33,690 nucleotides of DNA from Biscogniauxia marginata. Taxonomy: Eukaryota; Ascomycota; Sordariomycetes; Xylariales; Xylariaceae. The position numbers were made by a program, and so were the translations under genes. The stretch is taken from positions 1-33,690 of the forward strand of contig MU404171.1 in NCBI GenBank assembly GCA_022695795.1. The letters are read 5' to 3'. Position 1 is the first letter of the stretch; each line of letters begins with the position of its first letter. The notes under the pieces are model-generated. The model was not told where the DNA came from. It searched no databases and was given only the letters and a program-made list of their open reading frames with translations. Below are positions 1-10,966 of this stretch, one piece after another.

Positions 1-215
1 ATTAAAAATGCTTATATGTAAAAAATTAATTTTTTTTTTTTTTTTAATAATGTTTTTTGGTTTCTATGGTGTTTATCTACCGATTTAGCAAAATATAACC
101 CCCCCCCCCCCCCCCCCCCCAAAAAAGAATAATGAAAATAAGGCTTCATCTTAGGGCTATCATTGGAACTTTAGCACGTCTAGAAGACGACTCGACCGTG
201 GTCTCCACGTCGCCC
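1..215. other. AT-rich intergenic edge with homopolymer runs
   Basis: No gene is visible here. It holds a T16 run at 30-45 and a C22 run at 99-120, followed by A/T-rich sequence up to the stop codon of the lyase gene, which is read leftward. The right part is presumably 3' untranslated sequence of that gene. Confidence 0.6.
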
Positions 216-2002
216 CTAGTAGAAGAGCTCAATAGCATCGAAGATCTAGGAATGCATCAGAATAAATCTGGTTATACATGAAAAGGGGATAGTGAAGTAT
301 ACTCACCACGTTGGGACTGAGAAATTCATCGCCACCACTGCCCGAAATGACATTGATGGTGACAGTATTCTCTCCGCTGACCAATGTACCGCTCGGGACA
401 GTGCAGTCATAAACCTCACCGAGACCACGATAAGCGCCCCTTGTGACTCCGCGACTATCGATTTTCGTCGGTGCACCCGGCGTATCGCAAGCATAGCTAT
501 TGACAGTAGCCTGGGGTCGACCGCTAGCAAATGCTAGCGTGGTAGCGAGGCGGATTGTTGCTTCGCTGCTGATGTCGCTGCCCAGCGTGAAGGAGATCTT
601 CTGACCATCATTGACGCTCTTGAATATGGCCATAGGGAAGGCCGCCGTGTCAGTGGATGCGACTGTTCCCGGAGCCCAATCAGACATGCGACTATCTGAC
701 GGGTGCATACGCAGTTGATTTTCTGCATTTAAGAAGCCTGTTGGCCGACCATCATAATCGCCGAGCCGGAATACAGTCGTGTGGGAGTCGGTGAGGATTG
801 TGTTGGTGGCCTCTATGTTGGCTGTGGTTGTCTCTGTAGCGGAGACCGTAACCGTCGCCGTCGCCGCTAGGAATTCATCCTGGTAGAGGGCCATCGTGTA
901 GCTCCCGGCAGCGAGCGCAGGAGAAGTGAAGGTGCCTGATGATGCTGCGTACACCCAGGCCTGATAGTCGTCGTTGTGCCAGTGTAGCACGATAGGGAAA
1001 TCGCTCGATACACCCGACGCCGTGCCTGCTACGTAGCCACGCTCAGAACTGCCAACATAGCCGAGTAGGCCTAGATCGTCAAATAACGACACGTCGAAGT
1101 CGCTCGATGCGGGAATGCCGCTGCGGGAGAACGAGAAGACAAAGGGTCTGTGGAAGCCTTGCCGATAGGCCTCCGTCTGCGCGTGATTTGAGTTCATGTA
1201 ATATGTCACTGAGTGATAACTACCCCCCCAGTTGAGGTCAATGTCACGGAAGAAGGGCCCGCCAGAGCTTTTCTCCGTGGCCTGGCTGTTTGGCCGCAGC
1301 CAGCACGCGTGGATTGTCGCGCCCGAGTCGGTGGCACAGTACACGTCGTCATCGATAAAGCGCTCCGACGAGTAGAACTATTTCGAGTTGCTCAGCAATT
1401 CATGGTACACTACCTAACACTTGGCTTTGACTTCTAACCTTGCTGCGGGTTTCGCTACCGACCAGATAGACGTCGGACCCTTCAACAGCACTGCCATCGG
1501 CCGTGTCGGAGACATCGCCGAACGGATATGCCTCCGTCAGGCCCGTGAGGCGAAAGATGAATCGCAATTCTCCGAAAGCAGGCTCTGAATTGGTATATGT
1601 ACCCATATAAATGGCACTTGAGGCATCCTCAAATACCATATAATGTGTCAGATCAAAGTCGCTGCTGCTTGCGACGCACTGGACAATGACATGGTCACCT
1701 GTGGCAATCCTTTAGCATGTAGCTGTCGACTGTTCCCCTGCTATTGACCTACCGCTCGTCTCATAAGAGACAGTTGCCGAACCCAAGCCGGAGGCGATGT
1801 GGCTGCCGGTGCTGGAGTACTGGTATTCAGTACCCTAGTATTTCAAGGACGTGATGTCGCAAGACGAGCGACTGATAGTGACGGTAAAGGCATTGCTACT
1901 TTCAGTATCGACAGTGTAAGAATCATCAGAGGTAGTGACAGTAATAGCTAATACAGAGGCGATGTACGCGAAAACAGCGAAAACGAGTGTAAGAAGAGCC
2001 AT
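216..2002 (-). pseudogene. rhamnogalacturonan lyase, PL4 family, one in-frame stop
   Basis: The family cleaves the rhamnogalacturonan I backbone of pectin by beta-elimination, outside the cell. Exons: 1753-2002, 1439-1698, 307-1377 and 216-245, with introns of 54, 61 and 61 nt. The model has 537 codons including the final stop, the usual family size. It starts with a signal peptide (MALLTLVFAVFAYIASVLA). The lyase domain is followed by an fn3-like domain (about 300-365) and a CBM-like domain with HPSDSRMSDW, ending SPNVIFDAIELFY. The residues matching catalytic Lys150 and His210 of the Aspergillus aculeatus enzyme are kept: Lys170 in ETRSK just before intron 2, and His235 in MNSNHAQTE. The defect is a TAG at codon 56 (1835-1837) inside ITSLKY*GTEYQYS, a conserved stretch no sensible intron removes. 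No other break is seen, so this is a recent null allele or a sequencing error. Confidence 0.85.
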
Positions 2003-3616
2003 GATAGACGATCCGTGGTGAACAACGTCTAGGCCTTACTTTGCTCCGCCTAATGCTTGCATGGATACTTTTGCTGCTTTATACATACATCAAAGTTGCA
2101 ACGTGCAAGGGCTGATAAGTCTGTCAAAAAGAGCAAACGTAAGCCCTCGTCTGTTTGTGTAAACTCGCGTACGTACTAACCTAGGTATGTATACCTACTT
2201 CTAGGATCCGAGCGAACGATCACGGCGCATATTATATCCACCACTTACGGACCTGGCCAGCCATTCCGCCCCACAAACGCGTCCTCGTCCTCCCCTAATT
2301 TATCGAAATCAAGAACGTTATGCGGTAGTTTCGCACCGGCGAGGCTTTGCATCGTCAATAATAAGTACCTGAGTCTCTTCGCATAGCCAGTCAAAGGCCA
2401 TTATCAACATCACCAAGTATCGATTGGCCACCGCTTTGTAGGCCTACTATATAACGGAGAATACATAGCGCTCCAAGTCCGCCCTCCAGGTATATAATCG
2501 GCTCCTTATCGACGTCCGTGTCTTCTTGGATCAGCATAGCAGCAGCATGGCTTCCATCTGAGGTCTGAGGTCCGAGTTGTCTGGATCAGATTCGGGGTAT
2601 ATACTGTAGTTTAAAAGCAACCTATACTCCTTTCCGGTTCAGTTCTATACATCCGTTCACTCTTGGGATCTACTCTTTCAGAGTAGCTGTAAGGGTACGT
2701 ATACAACTTGTTGTTGCGCTGGAGAGGGAAAGCTCCTCTCCAGGCACTACTATAAGTACTATATATATCACAAAGCACGGTCACATGTCCGTGACAGTAG
2801 CATCCTGTCGTGAGCGTGTGTATTCGAGGCTCGTCTTCGACCCCGTAGGTTACCGAGACTGCCCGGAAAGACTTAGTACCGGACTTTTGGGACCCACCCG
2901 GAGCATGTTGTTAAATCGTATATACTGGGATTAAAAATGAGCTCTCCCCTCCCTTAAAAATTAGACGTAGTCACTTTAGTTGAGCTCTGAGTTGGAAAAG
3001 TATGGTTTTATTACAGCCAGCGCTTCAGTAGTATGCCCAACCCCTGGACCCTCTTGTCTTCTCGCAAGGGAATGCGTGAATCTCCTACTCATAGAGAATA
3101 TCGAGTTTCTAGTGATACGATTAAGGATAGCTTGTATTGGACAAGTTTAGTCTGGGTAAATGAGACAAGTTGCCTGGACAACTGATGAATACTCTGGTAT
3201 GCCCATTTTATACATGCCTCCAGACTTTATCTGCTTATTAATTACTTAGAATTTGAGGGAAAGTAATTAATAAAACCCGAGAGGTATATCACCAGGGTCC
3301 TGCCGCGTACTTACCTCTTAGTCTTTTATCCTCATCCCCCTTCTCTCTTTATTTTATGTACCTTGGTTATGGATTAGTTAGGTAGTTAATATTACTTGCA
3401 CTGTAACATTAAACTAAGGGAGGATTTAAGTCCCCGAAACAATATAGAGAGAGTTTGGACTTATTTATATCCATGAGTGTTCTCCCGAATATATATTGCT
3501 AATATGTAATTTATCGTTTATCCTGACATGCAGTATGTTGATGGGCTGTGAGAATTCCATCGACTTAGGTATAGTGATGCCTTGGTACAATGTCGTAACT
3601 CAAACGCCCCTATTTT
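2003..3616. other. intergenic region, lyase promoter side and P450 3' side
   Basis: This 1.6-kb stretch lies upstream of the lyase and downstream of the P450, both leftward. I find no complete gene. It holds small hairpins, such as GGAGAGG...CCTCTCC near 2723-2741 and CTACTC...GAGTAG near 2670-2686. On the minus strand between about 2560 and 2221, fragments in two frames look protein-like but are broken by stops; they are listed separately. Confidence 0.5.
2221..2535 (-). pseudogene. possible decayed coding fragment, unrecognised
   Basis: Read on the minus strand, one frame gives pieces such as AYKAVANRYLVMLIMAFDWL and a second frame gives LPHNVLDFDKLGEDEDAFVG. They are separated by stops (TAG TAG near 2433) and a frame change. 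The amino-acid mix looks like protein more than random translation. I do not recognise a family. It could be a gene relic or chance. Confidence 0.25.
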
Positions 3617-5613
3617 TCAGAAGCGCTTCTCACCCTCTCCATAAGTGTCCATCGCAAGGTCGTTCCTTGAGTAAAATGTTGACATCCTATACTTTGTCTC
3701 TCCCCGGTATTGCTCTAATTCTTCTAACGCCTGCTTGCCCTCACGCTCGATCGTCCGGCAGATCTCCTCGCTGCGAGGAGTGATGCTACATTCGAATGGT
3801 TTGGGCCGCATATTGAGACCATTCCTATACAGTTAATGTTAATTGATCATGTAACATAGTAACCATCGGGCTAGTAGACCTGTCGCCACAATATAACTTA
3901 CGTGTAATCAAAGATATCTACCTCGATAATACTACCATCTTCACGTCTTTGCTTTTGAATATTGAAACCCCATAACAACCTAGCTACCGTGATCCAGGTG
4001 CCTTGTTCAGCTAGTGCCTGTCCTGAACACACCCTACGACCCCATCCAAACGTCATATAACCTCTCTCGCCGGGAAAGGGCCGGCTATCTGGATGGCCGG
4101 ACAGGAATCGATAAGGGTTGAAGCGGTCTGGATCGGGAAATTCGCGCTCGTTGTGATGGATTGCCCATATATTCCCCTGGATCCATGTGCCCTTTGGTAT
4201 CAGCCAGCCTTTGTAGTAATCATCCTGTGTTGGGGCATGGGGCTGGCCACCGATGATTGCGACCGATCGCCATCTGAGAACCTCCTTAACAAAGGCCTTG
4301 ACGTAGGGGAGGCTGTCCTCGTCCTCCCATGTCGGGCTTCTATGTGGGCCAACCACTCTATCAAGCTCTTCTTGTGCCGGCTTTGCAGCCTCTGGAAAGG
4401 CACAGCAAGCAAGCACAAATGTGATTAGAGTGCTACTACTCGTGTCGGATCCGGCACCGAACAGGTTTCCTGTGAGCGAAGATATCTCGGCTTCTCGAAG
4501 GTTGTATTTCGGCCCTTCCGAGAACAAGTGATTAACAAACGAATCTTTATGGCCTTCCTTCTGGGCTGCTTCGTCGGCCAACGCGTAGAAGAAATGAAAG
4601 GCGCGTTTTTTCCCTAGACCGTATTTCCACGGGGCGATTTCGTTCGGGAATCGAGCTAAGAAGGGAAACGTCTCCATGAGCATGGGAAATTTCTAAGACG
4701 GTATTTAGTAACGTAACCAAGAAGTTTTGAAAACAGAAGCCAGCGCAATGAAATTTATCCTAGAAGTTACCTTGCCTGGTACATTCAAGTCGGCCGCTAG
4801 ATGCATCATTGCGATGACTTCGGTGATGATCGGGTCGTCCCAACTCTCCACCCGCCGTCCGAAGCCTATGATGGAAACCACGCTGGTGGCATATCGTTCG
4901 AAGTGTTTCACGTAGTCGTTGGGGGCATTTAGAAGATCGTACGCGACAACCCTGCTTTCATTGTTCTGGAACTGCCGATATCTGCGTACGGATTGCACTC
5001 CAACCCCATGGTGAATGAGTTTGCGATGAACGCGCCATCTATCACGGCGCTCGGGATCCGTTGTGTACATATTAAGCAAGTTGTCCTGGCCAGCACCTAG
5101 CTCTGCGAAAACGAGCATTCGCGGTCTCGACGAATAAATACCAGCACGCTTCTCGAAGAGGTCGGATGCAGCCCAGGCATCATTGATCCAAATAGTAGGA
5201 TTTCTAACAAATAGGGGGTTAGCGTTGGACAGGGCTTACTACTAGAGCACCGACAGCTTTACCGTCCAATCCATATCGTTATGAGCTGAGCTTTATACTC
5301 CTTGGATAGTTCCTCGAACCAGATCCACGGTTTGCTATCTGGCAGCATAAAGGTATTGCCAACTATAGGCCAAGGGAATGGACCTGGGGGCTGTAGGGCA
5401 TCTTAGTCCGGTCCGCGAGGATATGCTCCTAGATGACAGAAACTGGTAACTTACCAACTTGGACCGCATCCACAACATATAGACATAGTCAGCTATTAAG
5501 GCGATCGCCCCGATCCCGATAATCGAAGCCAGCACACGCCATGCCTGGAGGTGATCAAGCACTACACACTCTTTTCCCGCCCTAAGGCTGGCTATGAGTT
5601 GGCTAAACAACAT
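3617..5613 (-). CDS. cytochrome P450 monooxygenase, membrane-anchored
   Basis: A heme-thiolate monooxygenase of the fungal microsomal (E-class) type; substrate unknown. Exons: 5455-5613, 5263-5390, 4771-5203, 3902-4692 and 3617-3824, with introns of 64, 59, 78 and 77 nt. They sum to 573 codons, giving 572 residues, a slightly long but normal fungal P450. The N-terminus has a membrane anchor (about 27-47, VLASIIGIGAIALIADYVYM), then the proline hinge PPGPFPWPIVGN. The I-helix is AGSDT (320-324), the ExxR pair is EVLR (377-380), the PERF-like stretch is PDRFNPYRF, and the heme loop is FGWGRRVCSG with ligand Cys462. All key residues are present, so it is probably functional. The sequence resembles the fungal group that includes OrdA-like oxidoreductases, but no other biosynthetic gene lies beside it, so a cluster role is not supported. 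Confidence 0.93.
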
Positions 5614-6480
5614 GTCTAACTAGTATAACGTAGGAAACTGGAGATTTCACCCACGGGCTTCCTGTGGGGTGAAGAGTTCATAAACGATAGCAGTTGGCCA
5701 TGTCAGCGGCCCGGAAGACTCGTGGATGTCGGTACAGAGGACCGCTTATATAGGTACCTACCTAGTAGCCTTAGAACTAAGATGGCCCATTCTAGCCCGT
5801 TCGGCATTTAGTTTTCTCATAGATATTGGTTGAGGCAATCTGCCGGGGCAAAACGTGGGGTAGTGGTAACTCCTCCCCTTCCACCCCTTGCTCTCGAGCT
5901 GAATCTGTTCGAAAGCTTACTCCCAGCTAAAGGTCGTGGCCATGTGCCCAGTTGGCCGTACCCATTGCCCTATATAGGTATGATCTGCCATGAGTCTGAC
6001 ATACATACATACATACATACATACATACATACATACATACTTAGGTATTAGGTTAGGTAGGTATCTACCAGGTAACTTAGAGGTTCGACCTCCTGCGCAT
6101 AAGAGTAACAGGTGGAGGCGATTATTAGATAGGAATGTACCAGGTAGGTAGGTCCAGTATATGTTAGGTATATTGTGTAACTAGGTACCTAACATAAAGT
6201 TGGAAACTTAGGTACATGTACAATACATACCTAGGTATGTACAAGATGTATGTATGCTGTGGATCATAAGCCTTGCTTGAAACATAGAGGTGTAGGTAGG
6301 TACCTAGGTACATACATGATGTAAACTTACATAAAGCGGTCGCCAAGCCACACTTGGCCAACGGTGTCAAGCCACAACACCACGCGTCGCCCTCCCGTCC
6401 CGTCGCAGTTGGTGTTCACCTATCAGTAGGTGCCCCGTGCTTCTAGATACATTAAACATAACGGGATTTGGGTCCCCAAG
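5614..6480. other. intergenic, P450 promoter side, palindrome-rich
   Basis: No gene is seen. It is the upstream region of the leftward P450 and carries many TAGGTACCTA and TACCTAGGTA type motifs (for example near 5751, 6183, 6229 and 6300) plus an ATAC microsatellite. A leader for the rightward kinase gene may begin further right. Confidence 0.55.
6001..6040. repeat. (ATAC)10 microsatellite
   Basis: Ten perfect tandem copies of the tetranucleotide ATAC. Open frames crossing it (repeats of Thr-Tyr-Ile-His) are artefacts of the repeat. Confidence 0.95.
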
Positions 6481-6481
6481 T

Positions 6482-6760
6482 CCACAAACCAGTCCGTCAA
6501 ACTCCCCGTCCAGTTCATCTTTTCTGCATCTGCATCTGCTCTTGTCTGCTCACCTTTCTCCGTTCCTTGCCTCTTACAGATCGTTTCTTTCCAGTTCCTG
6601 TATCTTTTCGGGTTTATAGATTTCTTGCAATTTCGCGGATATATCCTCCCCCCCCCCCCCTTCCCCCCTTTCGTCATTTCTATACAGCGGAAGCATCACC
6701 GACGGCATCTCTTTCTTTTCTTTTCCTTTTCCCTTTTTACTATCTTCTTTTCTTAAACCG
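6482..6760 (+). promoter_or_regulatory. pyrimidine-rich tract upstream of kinase gene
   Basis: The plus strand is strongly C/T-rich, with a C12-type run near 6649-6660 and TTTTCTTTTCC-like blocks near 6710-6755. Such CT-rich tracts are common just upstream of transcription starts in filamentous fungi. Its position before the kinase fits a core promoter or leader; this is inferred from composition and place only. Confidence 0.45.
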
Positions 6761-6969
6761 TAACGACCTTTTTCGCTTGCAAATTTAATCAGATTGATCA
6801 TACCCTTAGGCGTGCTGCATAGAAATAATTCGCGAGACTAAGACATCATTACAGACGCGAGAAACATCTTCGAGACGAGTCTGTATCTTCTAACTTGACT
6901 TTGTTCAAAACGAGATATTTGAAGTCCTAGCGAAACAACCCAGAAGTACCCGATCCCCGCCTCCTTAGC

Positions 6970-7011
6970 ATGACTGTCAACGTCTCCAAAGATCCGTCCA
7001 AGCATTCATGA
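6970..7011 (+). other. upstream ORF 1 in kinase leader, 13 codons
   Basis: ATG ... TGA encoding MTVNVSKDPSKHS. Its stop overlaps the ATG of the next upstream ORF in the four bases ATGA at 7008-7011. It counts as an upstream ORF only if the mRNA starts to its left, which is not known. Confidence 0.4.
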
Positions 7012-7196
7012 GCAACAACTCTATTGGGCGCCGACCGCCACTATCGAGGCGCACTTCTGATCTCCCTCGACCGTGGAAACTCAGGCCCTGTCGCACCCGA
7101 AACTCGCGAGCTGGACAATTGGCATTTGGAGCGAGGCGTTTAGGTGGTAGCGGGCCGTGCCGAATAAAGGTCGACGAGGGATATGCAGGCGAATAA
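7008..7196 (+). other. upstream ORF 2 overlapping predicted kinase start
   Basis: A 62-codon frame beginning MSNNSIGRRPPLSRRTSDLP. It ends at 7196, beyond the proposed kinase ATG at 7183 and in a different frame. It is either an overlapping upstream ORF that would lower kinase translation, or part of a different N-terminal exon that I could not join to the kinase frame. No family is recognised. Confidence 0.35.
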
Positions 7197-10066
7197 GGGC
7201 AAGGCCGAGGCGCTAGGACGGAAGGCAAAGGTTGGTCACGATGATCGCGGTCATGTCGTAATTGGGGTGGAAGCGCCGGTGCTGACTGGTGTTGTATACA
7301 TCTGTAGCTCGCCAATTCGTACCAGGAACTACTCGAGTAAGTCCTGGAGCACATCCGAGTCTCCCCTGGGCATGGTGAATTGTGAAGCTGAGACTCCGCG
7401 TATCTGACAGCGAATTTTCGAATAAGGATCTGAAAAATGTTGGGAACTATTCGTTAGGGAGGCTGATAGGGAAGGGTTCCTTCGGAAAGGTCTATCTCGC
7501 ACATCACAAACTCACCAATGGTTCCAAGGTTCGTTGCCCGAGCCTCCGATTGACCTTCCGCCGAACAGCCGGCGCCTGACCATAGTAGGTCGTTCTCAAG
7601 TCAGCCAAAAAAGATGACTCCAACCTCGCCCGTGAGATCCATCATCACCGGCAATTCGTCCACCCGCATATTGCGCGCTTATACGAGGTTATCGTGACCG
7701 AGTCCTTGGTGTGGCTCGTTTTAGAATATTGTCCGGGTACGTTGTGCGAGTTTGGTCTACGAGGTCACCACTGACATCTGTTCGCAGGCGACGAGCTTTA
7801 CAATTATCTTCTAAAACACGGTCCTCTCCCTATTGAGAAGGTGCAGAAGACATTCACACAGCTCGTTGGTGCTGTCTCCTATGTCCACCAACAATCTTGC
7901 GTCCACCGCGACTTGAAGCTCGAGAATATCTTGCTTGACAAGCATGAAAACGTCAAGTTGGTTGATTTTGGGTTCACTCGAGAATACGAGGGCAAATCAA
8001 ATCATCTTCAGACTTTCTGTGGCACGATATGCTATTCGGCACCCGAGATGCTGAAGGGGGAGAAGTATGCCGGGGAAAAAGTAGATGTCTGGAGCTTGGG
8101 AGTGATTCTCTACGCGCTACTATGCGGCGAGCTCCCTTTCGACGACGACGATGACAATGTCACGCGGAAGAAGATCTTATCGGAGGAGCCAAAATATCCA
8201 GAAAACTTACCTAATGACGCCGTTGCATTACTGAAGCTTCTCCTCTCGAAGCGAACGCTCCTGAGACCTGCGTTGCCTGAGATCCTTTCACACGCATTCC
8301 TTGCCGAACATGCGCCACAACAACAAGCGATCCTAAAACTTCATCAGCCACCGCCGTTCGCTACGGCTCTGGAGAAGGACTGCCTGCAGCGGATGCGGGG
8401 TGCCGGAGTGGATATTGACGCCGTCATCGAAAGTGTCCTTGCCCAGAAGTGTGATGCGCTAGCTGGATGGTGGACTCTGTTGCTCGAGAAAGAAGAGCGG
8501 AAAGCTCGAAGGCGGGAGAGGAGACGGAAGGAAAAGGAAGCCGAAAATAGGAGTTCGCGTCGTTTTTCAGCGGCGTCTAGCAAATTAGAGCGCATGGCCC
8601 CTATTCTCGACGAGGATCCTCGAGGCTCTGGCTTCCTCCAACTCAGAGAGGCCCCGTTGCCTAGGACGCGAGGGCGAGCGGAAAGGAGGAGCGCTCATTA
8701 CGCTGATCTTTCGATTTCTGATTTGCCTAATTTACCTGAATCTAAGGTCAAGGGCAGCTTCAGCCCTGACCCTAGTACACCTCCACCCCCGATTGACAAG
8801 GATTCGATACGGTCGGTGAGCTCTTCTCGACAACGACGACCCATACCACCACCAAAGGAGGGTATCCTGCGAAGTGCAAGATCTAGAGGGTCGACTCTTC
8901 ACCTCGTTACTACCACGGACGCTTTGGGCGGAAATGGAGCCCTCCAGCCAAACCAGCCTCAGAAAGTTCGGAAGAAACCGTCACAAGCTATCGTGGCCAC
9001 TTGGAAGAATTGGACTCACTGGATTGTGGAGAGTACTAGAAGACACAAACCAAATAAGAAGGGTAGTTTTTCTACGCCTAACCTGGTCACTAAGGATGGC
9101 CAGTCTGGTAACAAGCACTCCAAGGAACCTAGCCCCCGGCCTCACACTAGTAAATACCCTACGTCGCCGTCCGCCCAGACTGCGACCAGTGGCAGCAACT
9201 CGCCTCGTCTCCCTAACGGCCATGCCAAAAGCATGGCTGGGGCTGGCAACAACCCTTTGAAGAAGCCTACACCGGCGCCGCTCTCGACGCCGTCACACCA
9301 AGCACCGAGGTTGGCTTCATCTACAAGCTACAAGCGGCAGTCTCTATCCCCTGTTCCGTTGACGCCACGATCCACAGTCCGTCGGTCATCTGGACTACGA
9401 GGACGAAAGTCAACATCCTCCTCTCTATCGTCCATTCGTACTATGCCGCATCACCATCATTCACACTCGAAGGCTAGTTCGACAAGCTCTAACGGGTCTG
9501 TCTCGACGACGAAAACGCCACTTGGGGCTGGGCGTTCACCACATCATTCTGTGAAGGTACTCCCCGCCACGCCAACAGGCACATCCTTCCCTTCCAACAT
9601 CCGTCTCGTCCGCGGCCCTGCACTAGCTTTGACCTTTAATGAGGGCATGCCGTCTTCTACGAACAATCCCCCTGGATCACCAAATCCATTTTCGTCAGGC
9701 AACCCGTCGGTACTTTTTGCGAAACGAAAACGAAGTCTATTCAAGGGTCCCATGCTCTCTATTAGCAGCCCAAGTACTGGTCGCAACGGCACAAATTCGG
9801 GTGGTCACAGTCGAAGTGCCAGTGCTAGTGGATTAGGCAGGCGAAGCGGCGAGATCACAATCCAGGAGGAGGACGAGGAGGCAGAAAATTTCGACGGTGA
9901 CGGTGACGCAGAGGCTGATGAAGATGTAGAAGAAGTCGACCAGTTCAGCCCAATTGTGCGAGCGCCAGGAGAACAGATCGAAGAGATATATGAAGGTGGG
10001 GGCGAACGGGAAGGGAAGACTCTCGGAGAAGGCTTTGGCGCAGTTGATAACCTGAGCAAGGGATGA
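7183..10066 (+). CDS. serine/threonine protein kinase, CAMK-like KIN4 type
   Basis: Exons: 7183-7230, 7308-7336, 7411-7528, 7589-7736 and 7788-10066; introns of 77, 74, 60 and 51 nt; 873 residues. The kinase domain spans about residues 39-286: glycine loop GKGSFGKV (46-53), catalytic Lys69, HRDLKLEN (154-161), DFG at Asp174, then CYSAPE and DVWSLG. It is complete and should be active. A basic stretch rich in Arg, Lys and Glu follows (about 340-360). The rest is a long Ser/Pro-rich, probably disordered tail with a His run and an acidic block near the end (about 818-853). The domain and the conserved post-kinase segment (AEHAPQQQAILKLHQP...) match fungal KIN4-type kinases, which act in spindle-position and polarity control in yeasts. 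The weakest part is the start: exons 1 and 2 rest on splice signals and a plausible product (LANSYQELLDEFSNKDLKNV). The first donor, GTTGGT, is not ideal. Confidence 0.85.
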
Positions 10067-10346
10067 ATATCCAGCCACATTAGTGTAATATTAAGAATGA
10101 TCGCAAGTGAGGAGGAGCGCGAGGCACTCGAGACTATGATTGTCTCTTATGAATTACCCAGCATTCCACTGAAAACAAAGGGTTCAGGGGGGGGGAAAAT
10201 ACCCACATAGTTAACTGTTTTAAATTCATTCTTTGTAGTAATTATTTATAACTTAAAAGAAATATTATATTATAAAACAATTCATTATAAATAAGGTTTA
10301 TTTATTATATAAATATTATTATAACATGATATTTATAATAATTATT

Positions 10347-10460
10347 ATAATATAATATATTATTTAAATCGTTTTTTTAGTTTTATATTTTAAAAATTAA
10401 ATACTTTTTTTATATTAAATATTTAGTTTTTTAACATATAATTTATATCGATTAATTATA
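10347..10460 (+). repeat. extra copy of the outer transposon's terminal repeat
   Basis: This stretch matches the left terminal repeat at 10703-10818 in the same direction. Both contain TTATTTAAATCG, then a TTTAAAAATTAAATAC core, TTTTTTATATTAAATATTT and a TAATTTATAT end. It may be the end of a second, truncated copy of the element, or a short non-autonomous relative. Confidence 0.6.
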
Positions 10461-10702
10461 TAAAGTTAAAGTTATATATATAAATAAATTTTAATTTTAA
10501 TATAAAATATTAAAATATATTAAATCTTTTAATTTTTATAATATTATAATTTTAAGTTTTTTTAATATTATATTTTAATAATAAAATGTTTAAATATAAT
10601 TAAAACTTATAAAAATTAAGGTATATTAACAAAATATAACGTATTATATAAATAAATAAATAAAACAAGCTCGTAAATAAAATTTTATAATTATTACATT
10701 TT

Positions 10703-10818
10703 TAATTATTAATAATAATTATTATTTAAATCGTTTTATTTAGTTTTATACTTTAAAAATTAAATACCTTTTTTATATTAAATATTTGGTTTTTTAAAGC
10801 GTAATTTATATTATTTAA
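10703..10818 (+). repeat. left terminal inverted repeat of the DNA transposon
   Basis: It pairs as an inverted repeat with 20124-20235. Shared marks include TACTTTAAAAA, AAATACCTTTTTTATATTAA and GCGTAATTTATATTATTTAA. The differences are mostly C/T or G/A transitions, as expected from RIP. Confidence 0.75.
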
Positions 10819-10966
10819 CTAAGAATTAATATGTTTATTATTATTTTTAAAACGCGTAAAATTATAATTATATATTTTATTTTTATTTTTTTGGATTTTT
10901 TTATATTAATTAATTTAATTTAATAACCGAAAATATTATTTAAAACTTGGATTAATCGTATTATTA

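Larger units (their letters stand above)
10067..10966. other. kinase 3' flank passing into AT-rich RIP-like DNA
   Basis: About 130 bp of ordinary sequence after the kinase stop ends in a G9 run at 10187-10195. From about 10200 the sequence becomes extremely AT-rich with stops in all frames, the look of RIP-mutated repeats. It holds two copies of the inverted-end sequence of the outer transposon and no gene. Confidence 0.7.

Noticed and set aside
1753..1850. Treating the TAG at 1835-1837 as part of an intron (TACTAG could be an acceptor)
   Set aside because: Any such intron would delete conserved residues just before GTEYQYS and has no good donor or branch site; a nonsense codon fits better.
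4093..4428. Plus-strand open frame of 111 codons
   Set aside because: It lies antisense to P450 exon 4, which has full family conservation; a shadow frame.
6075..6105. tRNA-like T-loop (GGTTCGACCTC)
   Set aside because: No acceptor, D or anticodon stem can be formed around it.
3617..7400. Secondary-metabolite gene cluster around the P450
   Set aside because: No synthase, transferase, transporter or cluster regulator lies nearby; the neighbours are a lyase relic and a kinase.
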